A stretch of DNA of 64,000 nucleotides from Halobacillus hunanensis (GCF_900166655.1 NZ_FVZB01000006.1:1-64000), one strand, 5' to 3'. Counted from the first letter of the stretch, positions 37,282 to 47,100 are shown. Notes: a model not told the origin generated them from the sequence alone. Numbers and translations: made by a program.

Positions 37282-37770
37282 TCAGCCCTTTCCACTGCAC
37301 AATTCAGAGAAGCTGTCAATCTGCTCCTGCTTACCAATCGTCATAATGACATCCCCTGGTAACAGTTTTGTATCTGCCTCTGGGATAGCAATGGTTTCGT
37401 CTCCTTTAATGATACCAATAATTGTAACTCCTGTCCGATTTCTGATTTCAGATTCCTCAATTGTTTGTTCAGTAATAGGAGAAGCCTCTTTTAATTCAAT
37501 CCAATCGATCACAATCTGATTCTTGAACATCTTTAATTTATTGGCATCGACAGGCTGGTATGTTGCACCAAGCAGCTGGGCGCCAAGCTCCCTCGTTTCA
37601 TCCGATGTCAAATCCATAGCAAAGTCTGCTTCTTCACTGTCAGCCTCTTCAAAAAAATACAGCTCCCGCTTGCCTGTATGATGTACGATCAATACAAGCA
37701 TACTGTCCTCAGCTGTCTTTAAGGTAATTTTTTGACCAATGCCTGGTAACTGCGAAACAGATATATTCAT
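37282..37770 (-). CDS. khtT: TrkA-C (RCK_C) regulatory subunit KhtT
   Basis: 162 residues. N-terminal domain (about 1-75) and a TrkA-C domain (about 80-160: NRTGVTIIGIIKGDETIAIPEAD and LLPGDVIMTIGKQEQIDSF). KhtT binds nucleotide and gates KhtU; c-di-AMP inhibition is reported for the B. subtilis pair. The start is ATG 37770 behind AAGGAG; the upstream extension lacks a ribosome-binding site. Confidence 0.9.
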   Translation of the reverse strand: MNISVSQLPGIGQKITLKTAEDSMLVLIVHHTGKRELYFFEEADSEEADFAMDLTSDETRELGAQLLGATYQPVDANKLKMFKNQIVIDWIELKEASPITEQTIEESEIRNRTGVTIIGIIKGDETIAIPEADTKLLPGDVIMTIGKQEQIDSFSELCSGKG

Positions 37771-37980
37771 TTTCGAACCACTCCTTTTTCTTCTTTGACT
37801 TAGTCTCATTAGTATCACACATTATGACGGCTTCATTAGTAATAAAAACCAAATTAGCTTTAATCGGTTACATTGTTATACTATCAGGAGTTGAGCTGCC
37901 AATCTACACCCGAATTTGTTTTCTAGTTTCGTCTATGGTAATTTTAAATAGTGTTAAATGTCTAAGAGGAGGTTATACCA

Positions 37981-38691
37981 ATGAGTGTACATATTGGTGC
38001 CAAACCTGGAGAAATTGCCGATAAAATTCTATTACCTGGAGATCCCTTAAGAGCAAAATATATTGCTGAGAATTTCCTGGATGATGCCACATGCTACAAT
38101 GAAGTCCGCGGCATGTATGGCTACACAGGAACATATAAAGGTGAACGTATTTCTGTTCAAGGAACTGGGATGGGTGTTCCATCCATTTCAATCTATATTA
38201 ATGAATTGATGGAAAGCTACGATGTTCAGAAGCTCATCCGTGTGGGTACGTGTGGAGCCCTGCAAAAAGATGTTAAAGTACGTGATGTTATTTTAGCCTC
38301 AACATCAACTACTGACTCACAAATGAATCGAATGGTATTTAACCACATAGATTTCGCGCCGACAGCTGACTTCGGTCTACTGAAAAACGCTTATGATGCC
38401 GGTATTGATAAAGGCCTAAAACTACGTGTCGGGAATGTTTTCACAAGCGACAGTTTTTACCGTGATAATGCCATGGACCTTTTCAACTTATTAGCTAAAT
38501 ACAATGTATTAGCAGTGGAAATGGAAACAACCGCATTATACACACTTGCAGCCAAATACAACCGCCAGGCGCTTTCTGTACTTACCGTTAGTGATCACAT
38601 TTTAACTGGCGAAGAAACGTCTTCAGAGGAACGTCAGACCACTTTTAATGACATGATTGAGGTAGCATTAGACGCAGCCATTGAAGACTAA
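37981..38691 (+). CDS. deoD: purine-nucleoside phosphorylase (hexameric type)
   Basis: 236 residues. Phosphorolysis of purine (deoxy)ribonucleosides. [14 protein letters not shown] (phosphate), [30 protein letters not shown] and SDHILTGE (catalytic Asp). AGGAGG precedes the ATG. Its Rho-independent terminator has been split by the IS element that follows. Confidence 0.97.
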   Translation: MSVHIGAKPGEIADKILLPGDPLRAKYIAENFLDDATCYNEVRGMYGYTGTYKGERISVQGTGMGVPSISIYINELMESYDVQKLIRVGTCGALQKDVKVRDVILASTSTTDSQMNRMVFNHIDFAPTADFGLLKNAYDAGIDKGLKLRVGNVFTSDSFYRDNAMDLFNLLAKYNVLAVEMETTALYTLAAKYNRQALSVLTVSDHILTGEETSSEERQTTFNDMIEVALDAAIED

Positions 38692-38709
38692 CTCATACCA
38701 CTTGAATTT

Positions 38710-38719
38710 AAAAGCCCGC
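38710..38719 (+). terminator. left half of the interrupted deoD terminator
   Basis: AAAAGCCCGC, whose pairing arm GCGGGCTTTTTT is now at 40419-40430. Removing the IS and one target copy restores a 10-bp stem with loop TACTGT and a T-run. Confidence 0.85.
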
Positions 38720-38756
38720 TACTGTGAGGCCACTGAAAAAGTCCACGATAAAACTA

Positions 38757-38803
38757 AACACGGTGCCTTTCTTCGATTTATCGAAGAAAGGCACTGTGTT
38801 TTC
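38757..38803 (+). terminator. IS-borne terminator blocking read-in from deoD
   Basis: AAACACGGTGCCTTTCTTCGA / TCGAAGAAAGGCACTGTGTTTTC (one mismatch), between the IS left end and the transposase. Confidence 0.85.
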
Positions 38804-38841
38804 TTGTATAATGAAAAGACTACATAAAAGTGAGGGATTGG

Positions 38842-40296
38842 ATGTTAGACCGACAATTATCAATGAACTTCAGTCAATTTGAGGGGCTATACGATATGGT
38901 GGTTCCGAAAGACCACCTGCTTCGAAAAATTAATGACCTTGTTGATTTTTCTTTCGTGTACGAGGAGCTTGAAAGTAAATACTGTCACACGAACGGTCGA
39001 CATGCTATTCACCCTATTCGTATGTTTAAATACCTATTATTAAAGACCATTTATAAGATTTCGGACGTCGACTTAGTGGAACGTACTCAAGTGGACATGT
39101 CCTTCAAATACTTCTTAGAGATGGCCCCCGAAGAGGAGGTCATCGACCCAAGTTTACTAGCTTACTTTCGACGTAAGCGCTTGGATGACGATGATCTGAT
39201 GGATCTCTTAATTCAGAAGAGCGTCGAGATTGCGATTGAAAAAGATGTTATTCAATCCAAGTCTGTCATCCTGGACGCAACGCACACCAGGTCCCGCTAT
39301 AATCAGACGTCTCCAGAAGAAGTGCTGCGCAACCGTTCAAAGTCCGTACGTAAATTAATTTACACTGAAGATGAAGATATGAAGCATAAGTTCCCTGGTA
39401 AGCCCACGGAAGACACCCTGGATGCTGAATTGGACTATTCCCAACGTTTGGTCGAAGTGATCGAAAAAGAACCTGCCCTCGTTTCGCTTCCCAAGATCAA
39501 AGAACCATTAAATTTATTGAAGGAAACCATCGAAGACGACCAACTGGAACTTAGGGAGTCAGAAGACCCGGATGCCCGTCTTGGTCACAAATCCGCAGAC
39601 TCTTCCTTCTTTGGATATAAGACTCACCTCGCGCTGTCTCAGGATCGCATCATCACCGCGGCAACCGTGACGACAGGCGAAAAGACAGATGGAAAACACC
39701 TTCAGACGTTAGTGGGAAAGAGCCAGGAAGCTGGAATGGAAGTTGAAGAAATCATTGGAGACGCTGGGTATTCAGAAAAAGGAAATATCGCTTATGCCAG
39801 AGAAAACGACATGAGCCTCGTTTCCAAGTTAAACCCTTCAGTATCCCATGGTTACCGAAAGAAAGAAGATGAATTTGAGTTCAATAAGGATGCCGGGATG
39901 TATGTATGCCCCGCCGGTCATATGGCTGTTCGAAAAGCCCGTCAAGGAAAAAAGGGTGACGCCACCAATCAAGTGGACTCGTACTACTTTGATGTGGAAA
40001 AGTGTAAGAGGTGTCCCCTTCAAGAAGGGTGTTATAAGCCAGGAGCTAAAACCAAGTCCTATTCCGTTTCCATAAAATCGGAGGAACACCAGAACCAACT
40101 AGCGTTTCAAAACAGCGAACACTTTAAGGAAAGGGCAAAAGAACGATATAAGATCGAAGCGAAGAATAGTGAATTGAAGCATAGACACGGATATGAGATT
40201 GCCTCATCTTCGGGTCTCCGAGGCATGCGTATACAAGGGGCGATGGCAATATTCACCGTTAATCTAAAGCGAATTATGAAGCTCATGGAGGAATAA
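38842..40296 (+). CDS. tnp: IS1182-family transposase
   Basis: 484 residues, full length. N-terminal DUF772 domain (about 10-110; YDMVVPKDHLLRKI...HPIRMFKYLLLK), then a DDE nuclease: Asp in VILDATHTRS, Asp in IIGDAGYSEKGN, and a candidate Glu in IEAKNSELKHRHG. A CxxC-type segment CKRCPLQEGC near the end is typical of the family. The start is ATG 38842 with GTGAGGG upstream. No frameshift or stop. Confidence 0.93.
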   Translation: MLDRQLSMNFSQFEGLYDMVVPKDHLLRKINDLVDFSFVYEELESKYCHTNGRHAIHPIRMFKYLLLKTIYKISDVDLVERTQVDMSFKYFLEMAPEEEVIDPSLLAYFRRKRLDDDDLMDLLIQKSVEIAIEKDVIQSKSVILDATHTRSRYNQTSPEEVLRNRSKSVRKLIYTEDEDMKHKFPGKPTEDTLDAELDYSQRLVEVIEKEPALVSLPKIKEPLNLLKETIEDDQLELRESEDPDARLGHKSADSSFFGYKTHLALSQDRIITAATVTTGEKTDGKHLQTLVGKSQEAGMEVEEIIGDAGYSEKGNIAYARENDMSLVSKLNPSVSHGYRKKEDEFEFNKDAGMYVCPAGHMAVRKARQGKKGDATNQVDSYYFDVEKCKRCPLQEGCYKPGAKTKSYSVSIKSEEHQNQLAFQNSEHFKERAKERYKIEAKNSELKHRHGYEIASSSGLRGMRIQGAMAIFTVNLKRIMKLMEE

Positions 40297-40326
40297 GAGG
40301 AAAAAGACCCTCTTAAAATTAAAAGA

Positions 40327-40370
40327 AATAGGCGGGTTGAATGAATTCTTCGTTCAACCCGCCTATATTT
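40327..40370 (+). terminator. transposase terminator inside the IS right end
   Basis: ATAGGCGGGTTGAA / TTCAACCCGCCTAT stem followed by ATTTTT. Confidence 0.88.
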
Positions 40371-40616
40371 TTACACATCATTTGAAATCGCGCAGTTCTT
40401 CAGTGGCCTCGCTACTGTGCGGGCTTTTTTATTTGATACAAAATTGATCTCCATTCTGTGTATTAAAGCTACCCCTTAACCTTATCCTCTATTCTATACA
40501 CTTGCCTGATTTTGCTCAGTGCCAATGCCTATAATTAATCGATCATTTTTGCACTCAGTAAAAAAACAACCTGAATTATGATCCTTAGATTGCTTCTTAA
40601 AGAATCAGAAAAGCTC

Positions 40617-42104
40617 TCAAGATCTTGTTAGAATGTAATGAGATAAAGTTCGAGCCATCACACCTGTTGGACCTTTAGGGCCTAAATCGTGAGATGCTTC
40701 CGCGATTGACGTTCCAGCAATATCTAAGTGCACCCACGGGGTTTCTTCTGCAAACTCCCCGACAAAAGCTCCTCCCATAATGGGATGGGCTTTGCGTGTA
40801 GGAGAATTATTTAAGTCAGCAATCGAGCTTTTTCTAACTTGTTCCCGATAATCATCGTTATAAGGAAGCTGCCAAATTGGCTCATCTACAGCTTCACTGC
40901 TTTTCTGCACTGCTTCGTAAAAGTCTTTGTTATTCGTCATAGCACCTGTCATCCATGAACCTAATGCTGTAACAACCCCACCTGTTAAGGTAGCTACGTT
41001 GATAATACGTTCAGCACCCAGTTGTTTGGCATAGGTTACTCCATCGGCAAGGGCCAATCTACCTTCTGCATCAGTATTTAGCACTTCAATTGTACGTCCA
41101 CTCAAAGATGTAATAACGTCATCAGGTTTAAACGCTGTACCGGAAATCATGTTGTCAGAGGAAGGGATAACAGCTAATACATTTTGCTCGGGCTTTAAAC
41201 GGCCAATAATATCCATTGCCCCAAGTACAGCTGCTGCTCCACCCATATCCCCTTTCATGCCAGGCATGCCTGTCTTCGTCTTGATTGAGTAACCTCCAGT
41301 GTCATATGTAATCCCTTTACCGACTAGGGCAGTAACATCTGTCCATTCCTCCAGCCCCTGATATTTCAATATAATCATCTTCGGAGGCTCTACGGAACCC
41401 TGATTGACAGCGAGCAAGGCCCCCATGCCCAGCTCTTCCATTTGATTCTTTTCCAGGATTTCCACTTCAAAATCATAACTGTCAGCCATACTCACAGCAT
41501 GATTTGCCATATTGGTGGATGTCAGCATGTTAGCAGGGAGATGCACTAAATGCCTGGCTGTGTTCACACCGTGACTGAAGGAATATCCTTTTTTTAACGA
41601 ACGGAGAAGGTCTTCTTCCTGATCATTTGAAATTAAAGTGAGTGAGTCAATCATTGATGGTATTTTAGATTGCTCATGTTTAAAATGAACGAGTTGATAA
41701 GTCGCTGTGCCCATTGATTCAGCAATAAGTTGAGCGCAATCATTGCTACTAAGGTTGTCTGATTGGAAACTATCAAGAGCTATGGAAACTTCGTTGACGT
41801 TGTCAGATTGCAGCTCTTTAAATAACTTCCCAAACGCACTCTTAAGCTGTTTTCTTGTAAGTTGTTTACTGTCACCTAATCCCAAAAAATAAATCCGCTT
41901 TAGAGGAAGTTGATCAGAAGGCAGATATTTGGAAACTTCTTTATACTCTGAGGAGAGATCACCTTCCTTAGTGTACAAAGCAATTTGGCCGGAGGAGTGA
42001 TCATTTAATGTTTGATAGGTTATTTGATGATCAATATCTCCCTTAAATAAACCGACAACAAGTGTGTGATTTTGGCCAAATAAATCTTTTTCAATGTTGA
42101 ACAT
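40617..42104 (-). CDS. pepA: leucyl aminopeptidase (M17, YuiE/PepA)
   Basis: 495 residues. N-terminal macro-like domain and C-terminal M17 catalytic domain. Lys in GKGITYDTGGYSIK, Asp/Glu ligands in MKGDMGGAAAVLG and the family signature NTDAEGRLALADG. Cytosolic Zn/Mn exopeptidase. The start is ATG 42104 with GGAGG upstream. The 207 bases between the IS and this gene show no gene or clear signal. Confidence 0.95.
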   Translation of the reverse strand: MFNIEKDLFGQNHTLVVGLFKGDIDHQITYQTLNDHSSGQIALYTKEGDLSSEYKEVSKYLPSDQLPLKRIYFLGLGDSKQLTRKQLKSAFGKLFKELQSDNVNEVSIALDSFQSDNLSSNDCAQLIAESMGTATYQLVHFKHEQSKIPSMIDSLTLISNDQEEDLLRSLKKGYSFSHGVNTARHLVHLPANMLTSTNMANHAVSMADSYDFEVEILEKNQMEELGMGALLAVNQGSVEPPKMIILKYQGLEEWTDVTALVGKGITYDTGGYSIKTKTGMPGMKGDMGGAAAVLGAMDIIGRLKPEQNVLAVIPSSDNMISGTAFKPDDVITSLSGRTIEVLNTDAEGRLALADGVTYAKQLGAERIINVATLTGGVVTALGSWMTGAMTNNKDFYEAVQKSSEAVDEPIWQLPYNDDYREQVRKSSIADLNNSPTRKAHPIMGGAFVGEFAEETPWVHLDIAGTSIAEASHDLGPKGPTGVMARTLSHYILTRS

Positions 42105-42266
42105 GGTTAACACCTCCATTGTCAGTATACTAAAAAAACTATCAGACTGCTTCCCACAACTTTTAGAAGGACTCAGGGAAGATTCATATGATACAATACA
42201 CTTAAGATCTTTAGAAACCTATATTCCTTTACAGGCATAATGAAGGAAAGGATGTCTTTCGGCCGT

Positions 42267-42743
42267 ATGAATTTACTACAAAATTTCCCTCTTTGGGCGG
42301 CACTCGCCGCGATAATTTTTGCACAAATCATTAAAGTTCCCATTCAATTTATCGCCTCTCGTAAATTTGACGGAGGCCTTGCGTTCAGCACTGGCGGAAT
42401 GCCAAGCAGTCACTCAGCTGCTGTCACGGCTTTAGCAACAGGTGTCGGGCTCGACCAAGGTTTTGATTCCTCGATCTTTGCTGTTGCTTGTGTGTTTTCA
42501 ATTATCGTCATGTTTGATTCTACAGGAGTTCGAAGGCAAACAGGGGAACAAGCTATTATGTTAAATATTTTATTAAATGATTTTCATCGCTTCGTTGGGG
42601 AAGCGAAAGAATGGGGAAATAAAGAAGAGTTTCAAAAACGAGAAGAGCTGAAGGAATTGCTAGGCCACAGGCCGATTGAGGTCTTTTTTGGGGCACTCAC
42701 TGGAATTGGTTTAACCTTAGTGCTGAATGTATTAGTCTATTAA
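42267..42743 (+). CDS. yuiD: DUF212 (divergent PAP2 family) membrane protein YuiD
   Basis: 158 residues. Family motifs FAQIIKVPIQFI, STGGMPSSHSAAVTAL and MFDSTGVRRQTGEQA, plus a C-terminal membrane helix. The SxxSSHS and RxxGE elements recall acid phosphatases, but function is unknown. Start chosen at ATG 42267 by comparison with the YuiD N-terminus; ATG at 42252 or 42240 is possible, as AAGGAAAGG lies close to these. Confidence 0.88.
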   Translation: MNLLQNFPLWAALAAIIFAQIIKVPIQFIASRKFDGGLAFSTGGMPSSHSAAVTALATGVGLDQGFDSSIFAVACVFSIIVMFDSTGVRRQTGEQAIMLNILLNDFHRFVGEAKEWGNKEEFQKREELKELLGHRPIEVFFGALTGIGLTLVLNVLVY

Positions 42744-42744
42744 T

Positions 42745-42786
42745 GTAATAATACCGGATCCGATTAGATCGGATCCGGTATTATTT
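42745..42786. terminator. bidirectional terminator, yuiD / yuiC
   Basis: AATACCGGATCCGA / TCGGATCCGGTATT stem between convergent genes. Confidence 0.92.
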
Positions 42787-43469
42787 TATTCTTCAAGAAT
42801 CTGTGTTCTAAATACTTGCAGGGCTTCATTTTTATTAAGTTGAGTTAAATCCCTTTCAGTAAGAGTGCCATCGCCTTGTTTAATGACATATACATCGACC
42901 TTTTTCTTACCCCAATGCTCATATACATCATCCACTGTCGGGTAATATAAATCAATCTCGTTTCCGTTAATCGCAGAACCTTTATCTGCTACAACTCCAT
43001 AGCCGTAATCAGGGATAAATAAAATCGTCCCTATTGGATATACGGATAAATCTGCAGCAATGGTAGAATATAAGTCTCTTTTTACGGTAACGCCGGAAAA
43101 AGTAATTCCGAACTGAGGATGATTTGGTGTTTTCCCCGTTGATTCATACCCAGCTGTATAGCCTGTCGCAACCACTGTATGACTTGGATACTGAGATAGA
43201 TCTATCGTTTCCTTAAGAGAAGCAGGTGCTTCCACAGTAGAAGTTGAAACATAGCGTTGTTGTGCTTTTTTTACATTAAGAGATTTTGTTTCAAGTCCTG
43301 TTTCTCTACCCTCAAATGCATTAATAGTCAATGCAGAGACCTTGTCATTACTACTAGATAACCAGTTATCGACATCTTTAAGTGTAATATTAGTAATGTT
43401 CACCCAGGTAAAATAAACAGCAGTCGCAAATAATGCTACGAAAAAAAGAGTCCGTAAATATTTTCTCAT
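42786..43469 (-). CDS. yuiC: 3D-domain protein YuiC (Sps-type, murein-acting)
   Basis: 227 residues. One N-terminal membrane anchor/signal helix (about 5-20), a linker, and a C-terminal 3D domain (about 95-205) with three conserved Asp: [22 protein letters not shown] and EIDLYYPT. Related to stationary-phase survival/lytic transglycosylase-like domains outside the membrane. The start is ATG 43469 with GAGGTGA upstream. Confidence 0.9.
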   Translation of the reverse strand: MRKYLRTLFFVALFATAVYFTWVNITNITLKDVDNWLSSSNDKVSALTINAFEGRETGLETKSLNVKKAQQRYVSTSTVEAPASLKETIDLSQYPSHTVVATGYTAGYESTGKTPNHPQFGITFSGVTVKRDLYSTIAADLSVYPIGTILFIPDYGYGVVADKGSAINGNEIDLYYPTVDDVYEHWGKKKVDVYVIKQGDGTLTERDLTQLNKNEALQVFRTQILEE

Positions 43470-43519
43470 GATTATCACCTCACGATGTCATCATGTCCAA
43501 CATTTACCTGAAATATACA

Positions 43520-43553
43520 ACACCACGACGTTCATCAAAAACGCCGTGGTGTG
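43520..43553 (-). terminator. hairpin after yuiB
   Basis: ACACCACGACG / CGcCGTGGTGT stem just past the yuiB stop on the minus strand, upstream of yuiC. The T-run is weak. Confidence 0.55.
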
Positions 43554-43557
43554 TGGA

Positions 43558-43875
43558 TTAAAACATTTGATATCCGTGTTTTCTAAGTAATTTGATAACT
43601 ATACCTGCTCCAATGGTTCCAGCAAAACCACAAAGAAGAATAGTAATATCAACAGCTTGAAGATGAACGATTTGATCGAAAACAGTTCCAAAGGCTGCGG
43701 AAGTTTCAGTAAAATATCGACTCATCTCAAAATTATCTACGATGAGTAAAACAATGGCAGGATATACAATCGCCATAATCCAGGAAGATCGTAAAATCAT
43801 GTTAATCAAAAAAGAAATCCCAAAGAACAACACAAAAAACAATAGCATTGACACAACAAACTGAACAATATTCAA
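43558..43875 (-). CDS. yuiB: YuiB-like membrane protein
   Basis: 105 residues with about three membrane segments (5-28, 33-48, 78-96). YuiB family, unknown function; adjacent to yuiC and yumB as in B. subtilis. GGGGG lies upstream of the ATG. Confidence 0.85.
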   Translation of the reverse strand: MNIVQFVVSMLLFFVLFFGISFLINMILRSSWIMAIVYPAIVLLIVDNFEMSRYFTETSAAFGTVFDQIVHLQAVDITILLCGFAGTIGAGIVIKLLRKHGYQMF

Positions 43876-43938
43876 AATAAATCCCCCTAATTAAAAGCGC
43901 AAGAACGATCATGCATAAAAATTATATATTCTCGGCCT

Positions 43939-43972
43939 TAAAAAAGCAAAGACAGCTAGCCTGCCTTTGCTT
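43939..43972 (-). terminator. yumB terminator
   Basis: GCAAAGgCAG / CTGtCTTTGC stem with TTTTTT on the minus strand. Confidence 0.82.
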
Positions 43973-43985
43973 GTATTTATCAAAC

Positions 43986-45206
43986 TTATTTAAAGAGATT
44001 AAGTTTTCCTTTTTTAAGGAGAAGTCCGATTCCACCCAGTTTGAGAAGATAGCGATTATCAATCACTTTCTTCATTGCTGAGGCAGACCAGCCAAATAAC
44101 TTCTTATCGTCGAACACAACTCCAATTGCGTCACTATGACCAAGTGAGGCAACCGTACCTTGAATTTTAGGTGTAAATGACTCTAGGTGGTTATCCCCTT
44201 GCACTAATTTCGTAAGGCTCGCTGCTGTATGTTCAGCCATTTGAATAGCTATTTGTGCTGTTGGAGGATATGGACGCTCAGTTTCCTCATTCATAATTAA
44301 CGCACAGTCGCCAACGATGAAAACATCATCGTAATTAGGAGCACGTAAATCGTCACGTACTGGAATACGACCACGGTTTGTTTCAAAACCAGCGTCAACA
44401 ATTAAGGAGTTACCTTGAACACCAGCTGCCCATACAACCGTGTTGGTAGCAATCTCTTCGCGCTTTTCATCTTTTTCAAATATCAGCTTATCTTCAGTGA
44501 CTTCCTTGATCATCGCACCAATTTTAAATTCTACACCGCGTGCTTCAAGGGAATTCATTGCATACTCCACTAATTCAGGATCAAAACCTGGAAGTGCAGT
44601 AGGTGCTGCTTCAACGTTGATAATACGCACATTTTCACGTGGAATATCGTATTCCTTACAAAGTTCAGGAACCCGGTTTGCGAGTTCACCAACGAACTCA
44701 ATTCCTGTAAATCCTGCGCCTCCGACAACCAGATTTAACCGCTCTTCTTTTTTGTCTGCTTCATTATTATACTTAGCAAAGTTGTATTCAATATGCTGAC
44801 GAATAAGTCGGGCACTATTAATACTGCTAATTGTAAAGGCGTTTTCCTTTAGACCGGAAATTCCGAATGTTGCAGCTTCAAAGCCAAGCCCAACTACTAA
44901 ATAGTCATAAGAAAGTTCACCGTTTTCCAGTGTGACTTTCTTTTCATCTGGTCTTACTTTCGTTACAGTGTCCTGAACAAAATTAATTTTGCTTGTGTCA
45001 ATAAGATCGTTAATTTGGATCCTGGTCCGGTCATGGTGCAATGTTCCAGCTGCATTTTCATGAAGCCAAGTCGTTTGATAATGATAGCTATGTTTGTTCA
45101 CTAACGTAATGTTCGCATCATTTACGTTTAAGCTTTTTTGCAGCTTAACTGCTGTCATAATTCCACCGTACCCGGCTCCAATGATCACGATATTAGGATT
45201 ATTCAT
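43986..45206 (-). CDS. yumB: type II NADH dehydrogenase (YumB-like)
   Basis: 406 residues, NDH-2 flavoprotein. FAD motif [17 protein letters not shown] at the N-terminus, NADH motif [17 protein letters not shown] at about 160, and the second FAD segment DVFIVGDCA. It passes electrons from NADH to the menaquinone pool at the membrane surface without proton pumping. The paired men operon is in the same window. A Rex-like operator lies 59 bases upstream. Confidence 0.92.
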   Translation of the reverse strand: MNNPNIVIIGAGYGGIMTAVKLQKSLNVNDANITLVNKHSYHYQTTWLHENAAGTLHHDRTRIQINDLIDTSKINFVQDTVTKVRPDEKKVTLENGELSYDYLVVGLGFEAATFGISGLKENAFTISSINSARLIRQHIEYNFAKYNNEADKKEERLNLVVGGAGFTGIEFVGELANRVPELCKEYDIPRENVRIINVEAAPTALPGFDPELVEYAMNSLEARGVEFKIGAMIKEVTEDKLIFEKDEKREEIATNTVVWAAGVQGNSLIVDAGFETNRGRIPVRDDLRAPNYDDVFIVGDCALIMNEETERPYPPTAQIAIQMAEHTAASLTKLVQGDNHLESFTPKIQGTVASLGHSDAIGVVFDDKKLFGWSASAMKKVIDNRYLLKLGGIGLLLKKGKLNLFK

Positions 45207-45264
45207 GATATCACTTCCATCTCGAAATTTTTAACCTCATACTGGCTTATTAAATATTGTTCCT

Positions 45265-45282
45265 TTGTGACTCGTTTCACAC
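45265..45282 (-). promoter_or_regulatory. Rex-like operator upstream of yumB
   Basis: Plus strand TTGTGACTCGTTTCACAC fits TTGTGAA-N4-TTCACAA at 12 of 14 fixed positions. Rex senses NADH/NAD+ and represses ndh in B. subtilis. The remainder of this 314-base gap shows only candidate promoters. Confidence 0.5.
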
Positions 45283-45474
45283 AATCCAACATAAAAAAAA
45301 GACCGTCGATTCTTATTTAATTTTGTCATAAAATCGTAAAATGTTTTCTAATTTTTATCTTAGACCTTTTCTTTTCTATTTTCAACCCTTGAGTAATTTT
45401 CCGAAATTTCCTAACTATTATGACTTTATAATATTCCATACAAATCAATAGAACTGCCAATAAAATTTAGTTTA

Positions 45475-45483
45475 TGATAGAAT
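45475..45483 (+). promoter_or_regulatory. probable extended -10 of yumC
   Basis: TGATAGAAT (TG at 45475-45476, hexamer 45478-45483), 38 bases before the start codon; no clear -35. Confidence 0.4.
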
Positions 45484-45520
45484 AGAAAAAGTGTAATTTT
45501 ATCTGAAGGAGGCAAACTTA

Positions 45521-46507
45521 ATGGATGATAAAGTATATGATATAACAATCATTGGCGGAGGCCCCGTCGGTTTATTTACTGCATTCTATGGCGGCATGCG
45601 TCAAGCAAGCGTTAAGATAATAGAGAGTTTACCTCATTTGGGCGGGCAGCTTACTGCACTATACCCTGAAAAATATATATTTGATGTGGCTGGGTTCCCA
45701 CGTGTTCGGGCCCAGGAACTTGTTGATAATCTAGAAGAACAAGCATTGGCATTTGATCCTGCGATTGCTCTGGATCAGGCAGTTGAAACGGTAGAACGTC
45801 TTGAAGATGGCTCTTTCAAGCTGACAACAAATTCCGAAGTACATTATACACGTACACTGATCGTAACTGCCGGCAATGGGGCTTTCCAGCCTAGAAGACT
45901 TAAAATAGACGACACAGAACGATTCGAACAGACCAACTTACACTATCACGTTAATGATATGAATCATTTCGCTGATAAAAATGTTATGATTTGCGGCGGC
46001 GGAGATTCAGCCGTTGACTGGGCATTAATGCTTGAACCTGTAGCTAAACAAGTTTCATTAGTCCATCGTCGTGATAAATTCCGAGCCCACGAACACAGTG
46101 TCGAGCAGCTTATGAACTCTAGTGTCAAATTGATGACTCCCTTTACCCCCGAAAAAATGATCGGTGAAGATCGCATAAACCAGGTAGAGCTGCATGAAGT
46201 TAAAGGTGACCGCGTGGAAACCATCGATGTGGATGAAGTAGTCGTGAATTATGGTTTTATCTCATCTTTAGGTCCCATTAAAAACTGGGAACTGGAAATC
46301 GAAAAAAATAGTATTGTTGTAAATTCTAAAATGGAAACAAATATTGAAGGAATTTATGCAGCGGGAGATATTTGCACCTATCCAGGAAAAGTGAAGCTGA
46401 TCGCTTCTGGTTTTGGTGAAGGACCAACTGCGGTGAACAATGCTAAAGCTTACTTAGACCCAAATGCACGGGTACAGCCGAAACATTCTACAAGCATGTT
46501 TTCCTAA
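45521..46507 (+). CDS. yumC: ferredoxin--NADP+ reductase (TrxR-like type)
   Basis: 328 residues, homodimeric TrxR-like FNR. FAD motif [36 protein letters not shown] motif [15 protein letters not shown] and C-terminal [12 protein letters not shown]. It lacks the CxxC of thioredoxin reductase, supporting the FNR call. AAGGAGG precedes the ATG. Essential FNR in B. subtilis. Confidence 0.95.
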   Translation: MDDKVYDITIIGGGPVGLFTAFYGGMRQASVKIIESLPHLGGQLTALYPEKYIFDVAGFPRVRAQELVDNLEEQALAFDPAIALDQAVETVERLEDGSFKLTTNSEVHYTRTLIVTAGNGAFQPRRLKIDDTERFEQTNLHYHVNDMNHFADKNVMICGGGDSAVDWALMLEPVAKQVSLVHRRDKFRAHEHSVEQLMNSSVKLMTPFTPEKMIGEDRINQVELHEVKGDRVETIDVDEVVVNYGFISSLGPIKNWELEIEKNSIVVNSKMETNIEGIYAAGDICTYPGKVKLIASGFGEGPTAVNNAKAYLDPNARVQPKHSTSMFS

Positions 46508-46511
46508 CTAT

Positions 46512-46546
46512 TAAAGGCTAGGCTCAGTTATTGAGCCTAGCCTTTG
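46512..46546 (+). terminator. yumC terminator
   Basis: AAGGCTAGGCTCA / TGAGCCTAGCCTT stem. Confidence 0.85.
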
Positions 46547-46552
46547 TTGCAT

Positions 46553-46594
46553 AAAAAATCCTCCTTTACATTCGTTAGAACGTAAGGAGGATCA
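46553..46594 (-). terminator. yutM terminator
   Basis: GATCCTCCTTACG / GTAAAGGAGGATT stem followed by TTTTAT on the minus strand. Confidence 0.85.
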
Positions 46595-46601
46595 TCAGCT
46601 T

Positions 46602-46964
46602 TTAGCAATTAGGATCCGGTGTCCCTGCGTTTGTTGCTGTTTTAAAAGAAGATCCACAGCCGCACGAAACAATGGCGTTCGGATTATCGATCGTAAAACC
46701 GCCGCCCATCATGTTTTGTTTGAAGTCAATTGTTGTGCCTTCAATGATCGGAATATCTTGATTATGAATGACGACAGGGATGCCGTCCAATACCATAGTC
46801 TTGTCTAACTCTTCATTAATTTCCTCTTCGAAGCCCATCGCATAAGACAATCCACTACAGCCTCCACCCTTTATTCCAAAACGAAGGTGTACATCGCTCG
46901 ATTCTTCTTCCTTCATCATTTCTGTGATTCGATGGTTAGCTGCTTCCGTGATATTAAGAATCAT
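46602..46964 (-). CDS. yutM: iron-sulfur cluster carrier (ErpA/HesB family, YutM)
   Basis: 120 residues, A-type carrier. The three Fe-S cysteines are present: GGGCSGLSYAMGF (Cys36) and CGCGSSF near residue 101-103. Delivers clusters to apo-proteins. The C-terminus is extended with GTPDPNC. The ATG lies behind GGAGAGG. Part of a local Fe-S group with nfuA, yuzB and yuzD. Confidence 0.92.
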   Translation of the reverse strand: MILNITEAANHRITEMMKEEESSDVHLRFGIKGGGCSGLSYAMGFEEEINEELDKTMVLDGIPVVIHNQDIPIIEGTTIDFKQNMMGGGFTIDNPNAIVSCGCGSSFKTATNAGTPDPNC

Positions 46965-47043
46965 CTGGAGCCTCTCCTTTCATATCCTTATAATTAGTAT
47001 ACTAAATTAACTCAACCCTGAGCAAATATCCGCTACTTTATCA

Positions 47044-47078
47044 AAAAACCCCTTTATGAAAAAAGATCATAAAAGGAT
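47044..47078 (-). terminator. yuzB terminator
   Basis: CCTTTTATG / CATAAAGGGG stem followed by TTTTTT on the minus strand. Confidence 0.75.
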
Positions 47079-47100
47079 TTTCACAGTCAGCATGACACCT

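Larger units (their letters stand above)
38726..40410. mobile_element. IS1182-family insertion sequence, apparently intact
   Basis: About 1685 bp. Imperfect terminal repeats GAGGCCACTGAAAAAGT (left) and GAGGCCACTGAAGAACT (right, reverse complement). The flanks hold direct repeats GCTACTGT (38718-38725 and 40411-40418); because the end bases match, the boundary may shift by a base and the duplication may count as 8-10 bp. One full transposase, with a terminator hairpin inside each end. No degradation is visible, suggesting recent insertion. Confidence 0.92.

Noticed and set aside
37824-38024. Open frame on the plus strand in front of deoD
   Set aside because: It runs out of frame into deoD, has no ribosome-binding site, and its product is a low-complexity hydrophobic string.
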